Shown here: piece after piece, positions 50,140 through 58,763 of the stretch
How positions within the stretch are numbered: the first letter of the stretch is position 1
Layout of the letters: the number at the start of each line of letters is the position of its first letter
Assembly (NCBI RefSeq): GCF_014654675.1
Contig: NZ_BNBC01000004.1
Location: forward strand, 223,245-287,244
DNA length: 64,000 nt
Direction of reading: 5' to 3'
Source: Streptomyces spiralis
Lineage (GTDB): Bacteria; Actinomycetota; Actinomycetes; Streptomycetales; Streptomycetaceae
The notes under the pieces: model-generated
Told to the model about the DNA's origin: nothing
Databases searched by the model: none
Seen by the model: only the letters and a program-made list of their open reading frames with translations
Translations under genes and position numbers: made by a program

Positions 50140-50290
50140 ATCACGGACGCGTTCGGGCGGGCGGCCGATGCCGGGCGCGGGCTGACCGGGATGCTGCGGA
50201 TCACCTTCAGCGGGACAGCTGCTGGTCGGGGCCGTGCAGGCGTTTCGCGCCCGGCATCCCAACGTCGTTGTGGGAACCTGCCGGCTCTTC
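50140..50290 (+). pseudogene. remnant of a LysR-family regulator
   Basis: One frame reads DAFGRAADAGRGLTGMLRITFSGT, and after a small deletion the next frame reads LLVGAVQAFRARHPNVVV. Together they are the start of a LysR co-inducer domain. The HTH half and the rest are lost, and the fragment ends against the MFS gene's 3' end. 50016-50139 holds nothing else I can support. Confidence 0.6.
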
Positions 50291-51527
50291 ACGTCATCCC
50301 CATCCCCGGAGCTGGAAAGCCGTGGATACGCGCGCCAAGCACCATGGCCAGCACCGGCGCCAGGAGTAGAAGCACAGTCCAGGGGATGGATGCAGAGCCG
50401 AAGGCGTCGAGAAGGAGGCCGCCGACGAACCCGCCACCGGCCATGGCGACGTTCCACAAGGTGACCAGGATGGCCTGGACGTCGTCGGCCGTCTCGCCGC
50501 CCGCGGCGCCTGCGGCCGTCTGCAGAAGAGTGGGGACGCCGCCCCAGCCGAGCCCCCACGCGACCGCCGCCGCGTAGACCAGGACGGCGCTGTCGGTTGG
50601 CAGGGCCAGCACCGCGGCCGCCGCCCCGACCAGCAGCACGCTGGCGACGGTGAGGGCGCGCAACCGGCGGTGAATGTACGCGCCGACGATCCAGATGCTG
50701 ACCAGAGAGGCGACACCGAAGGCCAGCAGCACCAGATCGGTCGAACCGTCCATGCCGAATCGGTCCAGGAAGGCGGCGATGTAGGCGTACAGGACCGTAT
50801 GGGCCAAGACGAAAATCAGGGTGACGAACAGGACCGGGGCCACGCCGGGGATGCGCAGGGTCCGCCTCATCGGGACGCGGGCGCCCCGCTCCGTCCCCGG
50901 GTAGTCCGGGACCGCCACGCTGATCCAGGCGAGCAGAACGGCGGTGAGCCCGCTCATCACCCAGAACGCGGCCCGCCAGCCGACTGCTTGGCCGAGGAAG
51001 GTTCCCGCGGGAACGCCGACGGACAGCGCGAGCGGGATGCCGGCCATGGCGACGGCTATCGCCTTGCCCTGCAAGCGGATGGGCGCCATGTGGCGGGCGT
51101 ACCCCGCCAGCAACGCCCAGGCCAGGCCGGCTGCCACACCGGCGGCGAACCGGGCAGCCATGGTCAGGACGTAGAGGGAGGAGAAAGCGGTCACACTGTT
51201 GGCGACGGCGAAGCACGCAACGGCCGTCAGCAGCAGGCGCTTGCGCCGCCACCCCGCGGTGGCGGCGGTCAACGGCATCGCGGTCAGCGCCGTCCCGAGC
51301 GCGTATATCGTCACCGTCTGGCCCGCCGCGGACTGGCTTGCGCGGAGATCGCCGGCCATCGCGGGCAGCAGGCCCGCAGGCAGAGTCTCGGTCAGGCTGG
51401 TGATGAAGACGGCCGTCGCCAGCGCGAGCAGCGCCAGCAGGGGAAGCTTCTGCCTCTCAGTCTCATCGGTGTCCGTAGAGTGCTTGGTGCCGGAGTATGG
51501 GGTGGCGGTTGGTTGCGCGGTTCGCAT
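50289..51527 (-). CDS. MFS transporter, DHA1 type (sugar/drug efflux-like)
   Basis: About 412 residues with 12 helices. Start at the ATG at 51527 (a TTG at 51542 is possible). Motifs: TETLPAGLLPAMAGDL after helix 1, AARFAAGVAAGLAWALLAGY in helix 4, and WRAAFWVMSGLTAVL. The pattern is of the AraJ/SotB efflux group. A LysR remnant abuts its 3' end and may have been its old regulator. Substrate unknown. Confidence 0.9.
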   Translation of the reverse strand: MRTAQPTATPYSGTKHSTDTDETERQKLPLLALLALATAVFITSLTETLPAGLLPAMAGDLRASQSAAGQTVTIYALGTALTAMPLTAATAGWRRKRLLLTAVACFAVANSVTAFSSLYVLTMAARFAAGVAAGLAWALLAGYARHMAPIRLQGKAIAVAMAGIPLALSVGVPAGTFLGQAVGWRAAFWVMSGLTAVLLAWISVAVPDYPGTERGARVPMRRTLRIPGVAPVLFVTLIFVLAHTVLYAYIAAFLDRFGMDGSTDLVLLAFGVASLVSIWIVGAYIHRRLRALTVASVLLVGAAAAVLALPTDSAVLVYAAAVAWGLGWGGVPTLLQTAAGAAGGETADDVQAILVTLWNVAMAGGGFVGGLLLDAFGSASIPWTVLLLLAPVLAMVLGARIHGFPAPGMGMT

Positions 51528-51586
51528 GAGTCGGTGCGCCAATCTCGTTGCCGCGTCACGGCCGTGACGCCGCTATGGACAGAGAG

Positions 51587-52732
51587 TCAGACCGTGGCCC
51601 CTTCGGGAACCCGGACGCTGTCGTCAGCGGGAGTGGGAGCAAGCGTGGGGTAGTCGGTGTAGCCGGCCGCTCCGCCGGTGTACATCAGGCCCTGGTCTCG
51701 TACCTGGTTGATCGGCGCGCCGATGCGCAGTCGTTCGACCAGGTCGGGGTTGGCGAGGAACGAGCGGCCGAGTGAGATCAGGTCGGCTCCTGCAGCGAGA
51801 AGCCGCTCGGCCTCGTGCTTTCCGCCGTCGGCCGGCAACGGCTTGCGCCACCCGAGAACCGGGTTGGCGATCAGCGTGCTCGGCCAGGCTGTACGGATCT
51901 CCTGGAAGAGGGGCTGGTCCGGATCCGCGAAGACAACGTGCAGATAGGCCAGGCCGGTATCGGCCAGCGCAGTGATGAGCGCCGGGTAGATCTCCTCGGT
52001 ATCGCCCTCCTCCATGCCGTTGACGGTCAGTCCGGGCGCGATCCGCACACCGACCCGTTCGGGGCCGATCGCGTCGGCGACGGCTTGGACGACCTCGACC
52101 GTGAACCGGATGCGATGGGCCACCGGGCCGCCGTAGGCGTCGGTGCGCTGATTGGTTCCCCTGGCCAGGAACTGGTGGAGCAGGTAGCCGTTGGCGGCGT
52201 GCACCTCGACTCCCTCGAAGCCCGCGTCGATGGCGCCTCGGGCGGCAGCGGCGAAGTCGGCCACGGTGGAATGGATTTCGTCGATCGTCATCTCGCGGGG
52301 CACAACGGCGTCCTGGTGTCCGGCCGGTGTGTAGATGGTCTCCGGCAGCGGGATCGGCGAGGGTGCGATGGGGGTGAGCCCGCTGTTGTCGGGGTGGCCG
52401 ACCCGGCCACCGTGCTGCAGCTGCAGGAACATCCGGCCGCCTTCGGCGCGCACGGCGTCGGTGACGCGCCGCCATCCCGCTACGTGCGCATCGGTGTGGA
52501 TCGCGGTGATGTTGGGGTAGGTCTGCCCGACGGCGTTGGGTGTGGATGCCTCGGCGATGATCAGCCCGGCGGTGGCCCGCTGGGCGTAGTAGGTGGCCAT
52601 GATCGGTTGCGGGACGCCGTCTGTCGTGGCGCGGTTGCGGGTCATGGGCGCCATCACCAGACGGTTCGGCAGGCGCAAGGCACCAAGGAGAGCGGGTTCG
52701 AAGAGGCGGGACTCAACTGTTGTGCTCGTCAT
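51587..52732 (-). CDS. Old Yellow Enzyme-family alkene reductase
   Basis: A 381-residue FMN-dependent NADPH dehydrogenase. The ATG at 52732 is supported by the divergent operator. Motifs: NRLVMAPMTRNRA (FMN binding), QLQHGGRVGHP, and VEVHAANGYLLHQFLARGTNQR (substrate His-Asn pair). GADLISLGRSFLANPDLVER lies near the C-terminus. OYEs reduce activated C=C bonds and nitro compounds and help detoxify electrophiles. It is divergent from a MerR regulator over a 24-bp palindrome. Confidence 0.93.
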   Translation of the reverse strand: MTSTTVESRLFEPALLGALRLPNRLVMAPMTRNRATTDGVPQPIMATYYAQRATAGLIIAEASTPNAVGQTYPNITAIHTDAHVAGWRRVTDAVRAEGGRMFLQLQHGGRVGHPDNSGLTPIAPSPIPLPETIYTPAGHQDAVVPREMTIDEIHSTVADFAAAARGAIDAGFEGVEVHAANGYLLHQFLARGTNQRTDAYGGPVAHRIRFTVEVVQAVADAIGPERVGVRIAPGLTVNGMEEGDTEEIYPALITALADTGLAYLHVVFADPDQPLFQEIRTAWPSTLIANPVLGWRKPLPADGGKHEAERLLAAGADLISLGRSFLANPDLVERLRIGAPINQVRDQGLMYTGGAAGYTDYPTLAPTPADDSVRVPEGATV

Positions 52733-52744
52733 GCCGACACGGTA

Positions 52745-52768
52745 GAACCTGACACAGGTGTTAGGTTC
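52745..52768. promoter_or_regulatory. 24-bp palindromic MerR-type operator
   Basis: GAACCTGACAC and GTGTTAGGTTC are inverted copies with one mismatch around AG. The site lies 13 bp from the OYE start and 19 bp from the merR start. MerR proteins bind dyads between promoter elements, so this is the likely control point of both divergent genes. Confidence 0.75.
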
Positions 52769-52786
52769 AAGTCCGAGAGGTGAGCG

Positions 52787-53161
52787 ATGCGGATCGGTGA
52801 ACTGGCCCGCCGCAGCGGAGTGAGCGAGCGGTCGCTGCGCTACTACGAGACGCAAGGGCTGCTAAGAGCGGAACGCACTCCTGGTGGCCAGCGCGACTTC
52901 GGCGAATGGGCCGTGGACCGGGTCATCCGCATCCAGGCCCTGTACGCCGCGGGCTTGAACAGCAAGAAGATCGCGCAACTGCTGCCCTGTATGCGCGACA
53001 TCGACGGCAGCCCAAGCGAGATCGCCACCGCACAGCTGGTCGACGAGCTCACCGCAGAACGGGACCGCATCGACCGGATGATCGGCGATCTGTTCCGCTC
53101 CCGCGAGGTCTTGAGCGACGTCATCAACATGGCGAGGGACGGCCTGGACGCCTCCCACTGA
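52787..53161 (+). CDS. MerR-family transcriptional regulator
   Basis: A 124-residue regulator. The winged HTH (MRIGELARRSGVSERSLRYYE) and wing (QGLLRAERTPGGQRDF) are typical, followed by a coiled-coil dimerisation helix (LVDELTAERDRIDRMIGDLF). A single Cys (LPCMRD, about 67) could be a sensing residue. No metal-binding CxxC tail is present, so it is more like the MerR group controlling OYE-type reductases under electrophile stress. Confidence 0.9.
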   Translation: MRIGELARRSGVSERSLRYYETQGLLRAERTPGGQRDFGEWAVDRVIRIQALYAAGLNSKKIAQLLPCMRDIDGSPSEIATAQLVDELTAERDRIDRMIGDLFRSREVLSDVINMARDGLDASH

Positions 53162-53278
53162 TGCTGCGGGCGGCCCGTATGCCACGCGGAAGAACCGAGC
53201 GAACATCAGGTCGACGATGCGGCAGTTCCATCACTCTCAGCGAAGTCGGCCACGCTTCGTGTTCGCAGAAATGAGGCG

Positions 53279-54367
53279 TTGAGAGATTCCTTCGCCCTGG
53301 TCGGCAAGTCGGGGGATGAGGTACCGCGGTACTTCTACTCCTACCTGTTCCTCATCGCGCCAGAGGTCCGGCCGATGTTCCCGGTATCCATGGGAGCGCA
53401 GCGAGACCGGCTCGTCGCCGCCCTGGGCCGGATCGTCGCGGACGCGGACGATCCGGACCGGCTCATTCCGTACCTGCAGCAACTAGGCCGCGACCACCGC
53501 AGATTCCAGGTGGTGGCCCAGCACTACGATGCGGTGGGGCAAGCGCTGCTGGCCACGCTGGCCTACTTCCTGGGCAATGCGTGGACCCCGGAACTGCAGC
53601 GCGGCTGGACCGAGGCCTACGCCCTGGTGGCCCGCACCATGATTCAAGCCGCCGAGGCCAACAGTGCGGTGAATCCGTCGTGGTGGAACGCCGAGGTGGT
53701 GAGGCATGAGCAGCGCGGCTTCGACCTCGCGGTACTCACGGGGCGTCTGGACCAGCCGATGGCGTACCGGGCCGAGCAGTTCGTGATGGTGGAAGCCCCG
53801 ATGCTGCCGAGCACCTGGCGGGCCTTCACCCCGGCCAACGCACCACGCGCTGATGGGACCATCGAGTTTCATGTGCGTGCCGTCGATGGCGGCTTGGTCA
53901 GTCCGGCTCTGGTGTACGGACTGCGACAAGGTGACGTGCTACGCCTGGGAGCCCCGGTCGGCGAAAGACTTACACTCGGGCCGTCCGGCGGACGGGATCT
54001 GGTGCTGATCGCCGGAGGCACCGGTCTGGCCCCGATGCGCGCCTCGGTGGAGGAGATCGCCCGGAGCGGTCGTCAGCGCCGGGTGGACCTGTTCGTCGGG
54101 GCACGCGACACCCACGGCCTGTACGACCTGCCCGCGCTGAGGCAACTGGCCCAGGCGCACCCGTGGCTTCACATCACGCCGCTGGTCGGCGCGGACGCCG
54201 GCACCTTCGCCAACCGCAGCCTCGCCGGCCCGGTCCTGCGCGCCGCCGACTGGAGTGGACGCTCCTTCTACGTCTGCGGCTCGCCGCCCATGGTCTCCAC
54301 GACAGTGCGCGATCTGGCGCAGGCAGACATCCCCCACGACGTGCTGCACTTCGAAGACGTTCAGTGA
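53279..54367 (+). CDS. flavohaemoglobin-like protein (short N-terminus)
   Basis: A 362-residue protein, shorter than full flavohaemoglobins (about 390-400). The globin part (about 1-130) has the proximal His in VVAQHYDAVGQALLATL, and the distal region is in YFYSYLFLIAPEVRPMFP. The reductase part has an FAD region (RAFTPANAP) and NAD-binding GGTGLAPMRA and CGSPPMV. The frame is open upstream to 53162 but holds no ATG or GTG, so the TTG at 53279 is a poor start; translation may begin at a non-standard codon. Expected to detoxify nitric oxide. Near MerR/OYE, so likely a stress function. Confidence 0.8.
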   Translation: MRDSFALVGKSGDEVPRYFYSYLFLIAPEVRPMFPVSMGAQRDRLVAALGRIVADADDPDRLIPYLQQLGRDHRRFQVVAQHYDAVGQALLATLAYFLGNAWTPELQRGWTEAYALVARTMIQAAEANSAVNPSWWNAEVVRHEQRGFDLAVLTGRLDQPMAYRAEQFVMVEAPMLPSTWRAFTPANAPRADGTIEFHVRAVDGGLVSPALVYGLRQGDVLRLGAPVGERLTLGPSGGRDLVLIAGGTGLAPMRASVEEIARSGRQRRVDLFVGARDTHGLYDLPALRQLAQAHPWLHITPLVGADAGTFANRSLAGPVLRAADWSGRSFYVCGSPPMVSTTVRDLAQADIPHDVLHFEDVQ

Positions 54368-54377
54368 TCGGAGATTC

Positions 54378-54938
54378 GTGAACGAGACAGGAGCACACCA
54401 TCCGGCAGCGAACCGCGTGACGCCCGAGGAACTGCGGTCGATGAGCTTTCCCCGCGCCCCGCTGACACGTCGCGGCTACAGCGAGGAGGCGGTGCACGAC
54501 GCACTGCGCCGCTGCGCGGCGACTGTGACCGCGCTGATGGAGGAGAACGACCGGCTGCGGACGGACATGCAGCGCCAACGGGACTGGGTCCGGGCGAACA
54601 ACATCGGCGACGGCAGCGGCCCTACGGGGGTGCCGCCTGTGGATGCGGTATTGCAGCAGGCCCGCGCCCAGCAGTCGGCGGAGCAGACCGTGACAGCGGC
54701 CCGCGAACAGGCCCGCAACATGGTGCGGGCCGCCAGGGCACAGGCCGAGGCGATCCTGCAGCAGAGATGGGAACACGCCTCCCAGGCGGCTGACGGCGAC
54801 CAGGAAGAGACCGAACGACTCATTTCCTACCTGCGCCAGGTCGCGCAGTCCCTGACCGTCACCGCGGACCAGTACGCCACCAAACGCACCCAAATGCTCT
54901 CCCCACCGGCCAGTACCACCACTTCGCACGGCGCCTGA
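54378..54938 (+). CDS. DivIVA-like coiled-coil protein
   Basis: A 186-residue protein from the GTG at 54378, GGAG upstream. The N-terminal part FPRAPLTRRGYSEEAVHDAL and LMEENDRLRTDMQRQRDWVR resembles a DivIVA N-domain, and the rest is predominantly coiled coil with Ala/Gln/Glu heptads. It follows the flavohaemoglobin by 10 bp. DivIVA-like proteins mark curved membrane at cell poles or tips; whether this short member does so is unknown. Confidence 0.75.
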   Translation: MNETGAHHPAANRVTPEELRSMSFPRAPLTRRGYSEEAVHDALRRCAATVTALMEENDRLRTDMQRQRDWVRANNIGDGSGPTGVPPVDAVLQQARAQQSAEQTVTAAREQARNMVRAARAQAEAILQQRWEHASQAADGDQEETERLISYLRQVAQSLTVTADQYATKRTQMLSPPASTTTSHGA

Positions 54939-55324
54939 CCTGCAGACCAGAGCGGCACACCCGAACCCGGTCCGCCGTCTGGTCCAGGCGTGCGGCCAGG
55001 CACAGCGCCATGCGCGGTGTGCTGGCAGGTCTGCCTGTCCCACAGCCTGTGGTCATCGGGCGGCGAGTACCACTTGCCGCCGGTATGCACCGCGAGTTGC
55101 GGCCTTATCACCGTCCCGAGCCCGTGCCATCGCCGTGCCCCCCAGCCGGATCATCGGCCGACAGACGCGCTGGGCGTGCCCTCCCTGCCACGATCCGTCC
55201 CCCGGCCGGCCAAGCAACGCTGGAGCGTACGGCGCGTCACACCGGCCGTCTCCCATATGATCGATGGCCACTCCGGACCCCACGCGAGCACGGCCGTGGC
55301 CGTATGTCTGGAGGCTGAGCCGTG
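54939..55324. other. gap without a supported gene
   Basis: I see no convincing coding frame, RNA gene or strong hairpin. The short open frames are high-GC shadows without ribosome sites. Confidence 0.5.
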
Positions 55325-55897
55325 TCAGTCTCGGCCTGGGGTGCCGTCGTCCGAAGTCGCCCAGGCGGGTCGGGCGGACGAGGACGCCTGCCGCTGCCGC
55401 CGTGGCAGGCCGGGGCGCGAGCCGGAAGCAGGGACAGCGACGGCCGGGCGCGGCGGACTCGGCGCGGGCCCGGAGGTGCGCGGCCTTGCGCCCTGCCCTG
55501 GGCCGGTGGCCGCTGAGCCGCGTTCCGGCGTGAAGTGGGCCACCTCGCTTGTGGGCATGCCGAGCAGACGCGCGGCATCACCCTGGCTGACGTGCAGCTT
55601 GTCCACGAGCTTGTGAACAGCGGCGGCGATCGCCTCGTCCTCGGCGGCGACCGCGGCCGCCCGACGCTGCCGCGCTTCGGCCACCGGACCGAGCACCGGC
55701 GCGAGCTCGGGCACCACCATCTTCAGGACGATCACCTCCGCAGGGACCCCGACGGCTTCGGCGACCATGCCGCGCGCCAGGTCCTCCGCACCTTCCAGCG
55801 TGCGGCACTGGGTGTGGAGGTCGAGGGTGGGAATGTCGACCGCCCACCACCGGCCGATGCGGCGCAGCAGGACTTGGAATTCGTCGCGGGGACTCAT
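55325..55897 (-). CDS. HicB-like antitoxin-type protein with C-terminal tail
   Basis: A 190-residue protein, with the ATG at 55897 behind AGGAGG. The N-terminal part (RIGRWWAVDIPTLDLHTQCR, TLEGAEDLARGMVAEAVG) is the HicB-like partial RNase H fold. A region like an HTH follows (LHVSQGDAARLLGMPTSEVAHF), then a Pro/Arg-rich disordered tail. HicB proteins neutralise HicA RNases; no HicA is encoded beside it, so this may be an orphan regulator. Confidence 0.75.
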   Translation of the reverse strand: MSPRDEFQVLLRRIGRWWAVDIPTLDLHTQCRTLEGAEDLARGMVAEAVGVPAEVIVLKMVVPELAPVLGPVAEARQRRAAAVAAEDEAIAAAVHKLVDKLHVSQGDAARLLGMPTSEVAHFTPERGSAATGPGQGARPRTSGPAPSPPRPAVAVPASGSRPGLPRRQRQASSSARPAWATSDDGTPGRD

Positions 55898-56004
55898 GCG
55901 CTCTGCCTCCTGTGCTTTCCGTCGTCGGGGTCGTGGCTCACAGGCTGACACACGGCCCGCGAACTTCCGAAACTCGTCCTACCCCGAACGGGCGGGTGCA
56001 GGCA

Positions 56005-56020
56005 TGCCTCAGCTGAGGCA
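56005..56020. promoter_or_regulatory. 16-bp perfect palindrome
   Basis: TGCCTCAGCTGAGGCA is fully self-complementary. It lies 108-123 bp upstream of the HicB-like gene start, a plausible autoregulatory operator, but that role is inference. The 55898-56752 gap otherwise holds only a PP2C fragment. Confidence 0.35.
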
Positions 56021-56235
56021 CGGTCCGAGCAGGCAGACCTCCGTCGGCGACGTCGCTGCTCGTGCGGGGCCGGTCCGGGACGTGCCCGGGTCCGTGTTGC
56101 GGGTGGGAGCAGGCGTCGACGGCTGTTCCGCTGCCTTGTCGGACGTGTCAGAGCGGTCGGGGGCCGTGTCGCCGACGGACGGTGCGGTGCTCCGATGCTG
56201 TGGGGTCAGCGTCGCTGCCAGACGGTGTCACGCAC

Positions 56236-56349
56236 GAGGGAGGCACCCGGTACCTGAACGACAGCCACGATCTGCTCCTGGGCGTCGATCCCCACCGTCC
56301 CCGTAGCCAGCTGCGGCTGCCACCACCCGCGGGCACCGGCCGCCGGTAA
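56236..56349 (+). pseudogene. PP2C phosphatase fragment (copy 1)
   Basis: The frame encodes RYLNDSHDLLLGVDPHRPR and then becomes unrelated. The DNA at 56251-56310 is nearly identical to 57975-58034, where the same PP2C-type segment runs further. It is a short remnant without start or end. Confidence 0.55.
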
Positions 56350-56752
56350 GGAAACTGCCCTCTGGCTCGACAGCGAGCCCTTCAGGCACTGGACCGCCTG
56401 CCGCACTTGCTGCCGGACCGCGTCAATGCCGCTAACTGCGATCACCCGGCAGGCGTAGGAGGAAGCAGGCCGGGCTGGTCAGCGTGACCCGGGGGTCGAC
56501 GACTACGGCGTACCGGTCGCCCGCCATCGCGGCGAACTCTCGGCCTGGGGAAGGCTGCAGCCGTGATCCGGCGCTCAGAACGGCGCCGAGTGGTGGGCAG
56601 CCGGAGCGTCCGGCAGGCGCCGACCACGGAGGTTTCGGCAGCCTGCTCGCTCAGAGGAGCTACTCCAGCCCAGCTGGCTGCCCGACTTCCCGCCCTTCCT
56701 GAACTGACCGGCACCGGCATACCTATTATCAACCAGTGGCACCTGCACTGAC

Positions 56753-57874
56753 ATGCAGGGGATACGAGTGCGGCACCAGGTGCAGGCTGCGGGGCAGGCG
56801 GTACGGCGGGCGTGCGCGGGGCCCTGCCGGGAGCGGGACCTGGTCGTACAGGCAGGCAAGGCGGCGCTGGCAGCGTGGATCGCCTGGGCGTTGGCCGGCT
56901 GGTGGCTCAGGGCGCCCCTGGCGTTCGTCGCACCATGGGTGGCAATTGTGCTCGTGGAGTCGACCGTCTACCGGTCCATCGCGCACGGGCTGCAGCAGTT
57001 GGCGGCGATCGCCACGGGCACGATCGTGGCCACCGCCGTCGCGCTGCTGCTGCACGACACGATGCTGGCGATGGCGCTGGTGCTGCCCACCGTCGTGCTG
57101 CTGGGCCAGTGGCAGCGCCTGGGCAGTCAGGGCATCTACGCGGCCACCGGCGCCCTGTTCGTCCTGACCAACGGATCCGTGAGCATCGCCACCGCCACGG
57201 CCCGCATCACCGAGTCCGTCTTCGGAGCCGTGGTCGGCATCGCCGTCAACGCCCTGATCCGACCCCCGGTCTACCTTCGGGACACCCGAACCGCCCTACA
57301 AGACGCCACCCGCGAGGCACACGACATCCTCCAGGCGGTGGCCGACGGGCTCGCCGAAGACCGGTGGGACGCCGACGAAGCAGGCGCCTGGCACGAGCGC
57401 GCCCTGCGTCTGCAACACCTGGTCGGCCAGGCCCGCGCTGCCCTCGGCCGCAGCCGGGAAAGCCTGCGCATCAATCTCCGCAGTCGCACCAGCGCTCAAT
57501 CCGCTCCGGGCAAGGACTACGACGACGCGATCGTGGTCCTGGACTATGCTGCCGTACACACTGCCGGCGTGACCCGCACCGTCCTGGAGGCCGCGGACAA
57601 GGCCCGCCCGGCCGCCCGGCCACAGGCTTCCGTGGCCCGCCGCTACGCCGACTTTCTCCGCCAGACCGCCCACGCGCTCCATCTCTACAGCCACAGCCGC
57701 TTCGGTCACCACCACGACCACGAACTGCGCCAAGCCGTCGGCGAACTGCACCGGACGCTCGAGGCGCTGCGCCACCACCTAGCCCATTCGAGGCCGGACG
57801 ATCCCGAAGAGGTCGCCTCCTACGGCACCCTGCTGGCCCAGGCCCACCGCCTGGCCGACCAGCTCGTCACCTGA
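56753..57874 (+). CDS. FUSC-family (aromatic acid exporter-like) membrane protein
   Basis: A 373-residue protein with about five to six N-terminal helices (AALAAWIAWALAGWWLRAPL, AIATGTIVATAVALLL, VFGAVVGIAVNALI). A large cytoplasmic helical domain rich in charged and His residues follows (GHHHDHELRQAVGEL). This layout fits the FUSC/ArAE group. A TATTAT hexamer at 56722-56727, about 25 bp upstream of the ATG, may be the -10 box. Flanked on both sides by PP2C fragments. Substrate unknown. Confidence 0.85.
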   Translation: MQGIRVRHQVQAAGQAVRRACAGPCRERDLVVQAGKAALAAWIAWALAGWWLRAPLAFVAPWVAIVLVESTVYRSIAHGLQQLAAIATGTIVATAVALLLHDTMLAMALVLPTVVLLGQWQRLGSQGIYAATGALFVLTNGSVSIATATARITESVFGAVVGIAVNALIRPPVYLRDTRTALQDATREAHDILQAVADGLAEDRWDADEAGAWHERALRLQHLVGQARAALGRSRESLRINLRSRTSAQSAPGKDYDDAIVVLDYAAVHTAGVTRTVLEAADKARPAARPQASVARRYADFLRQTAHALHLYSHSRFGHHHDHELRQAVGELHRTLEALRHHLAHSRPDDPEEVASYGTLLAQAHRLADQLVT

Positions 57875-57959
57875 CAACCGTTATCCTCACGTGCCTCCGT
57901 CCTCGGTGACTGCCAGGCGGAAGAGGGCGCGCATGGATTCGCTACCTGGTCCAGCAACG

Positions 57960-58190
57960 AGGGCGGACGCCCGCTACCTCAACGACAGCCACGACCTGCT
58001 CCTGGGCGTCGATCCCCACCGTCCCCGCGGCCAGAGCACCGTCGACCTGCCGACCCGCTGCACCGTCCTGCTGTACGCCGACGGGCTGATCGAACGCCGT
58101 GGTGAGAGCCTGGACGCCGGGCTGCCCCGGCTGCGCCAGCATGCCACCGCCCTCGCCCGCGAACCGCCGCCGAACTGGCCGGATGCCGGT
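57960..58190 (+). pseudogene. PP2C phosphatase fragment (copy 2)
   Basis: The frame reads RYLNDSHDLLLGVDPHRPRG, then CTVLLYADGLIERRGESLDA and LPRLRQHATALAREP. This is the late part of a SpoIIE-type phosphatase, as in the intact gene at 30693. The N-terminal half and C-terminal DDxALL motif are missing. It shares a 60-bp near-identical block with copy 1. Confidence 0.65.
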
Positions 58191-58404
58191 GGGGGGAAGA
58201 CCGATTGGACCACTGACAGCGGCAGTACACCTTCCCAGCCAAGCAGCTGCATCCCGGCCCTGCCGTCTGCGCGGATATGCAATCCGGCGATGGTGGTCTG
58301 CGCCCATCCTTGGCCATCGTCATGTGCTGTGTCCCATGATCTGCCCGGATCAGCATGGAGGCTCCGACCCGCGTCAGCGGCGTCCGCATCTGTCTGCGTC
58401 GCGC

Positions 58405-58611
58405 TCAGGCGGCGTTCCGGTGCTGCTCGGGCTCTCCTGCCGTTGAGGGGGAGGCGGCGTTGCTCCTTTCGCCGGGGATGAGCTTCAGATGGCGACGCTC
58501 TCGTGTGTGTCGCGAGGCGGAGGAGGCTGTCGGCAGCCAGTCCTCGAAACGGTCCATCACCAGCAACAGCAGCCCCAGCGCCGGTAGGAGCAGTACCGCT
58601 ATGACGACCAC
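58405..58611 (-). CDS. small hydrophobic-helix protein
   Basis: A 68-residue frame from the GTG at 58611. A strong hydrophobic helix at the N-terminus (VVIAVLLLPALGLLLLVMD) is followed by a charged segment (RHTRERRHLKLIPGER) and a weak tail. Actinomycetes have many such single-helix proteins, but I cannot name a family. It opposes the YihY gene. 58191-58404 and 58612-58763 hold nothing else supported. Confidence 0.45.
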   Translation of the reverse strand: MVVIAVLLLPALGLLLLVMDRFEDWLPTASSASRHTRERRHLKLIPGERSNAASPSTAGEPEQHRNAA

Positions 58612-58763
58612 AGCGTCGCGTCCCTTCTTCGATGGCGGTACAGCCCGGGTGCCCGCCTCGCAGGAGGCCGCAACCAGGTGATGTGAGGGTGGGGTGAAGG
58701 TTGGTGCGGGAGGGCGGCGGCCAGCGGAGCTTTGACACTGTGCGGCGCGGTTACCCGCCTCGT

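Noticed and set aside
54990..55616. Plus-strand 208-residue frame
   Set aside because: No ribosome site or known motif, and it overlaps the better-supported HicB-like gene on the other strand.
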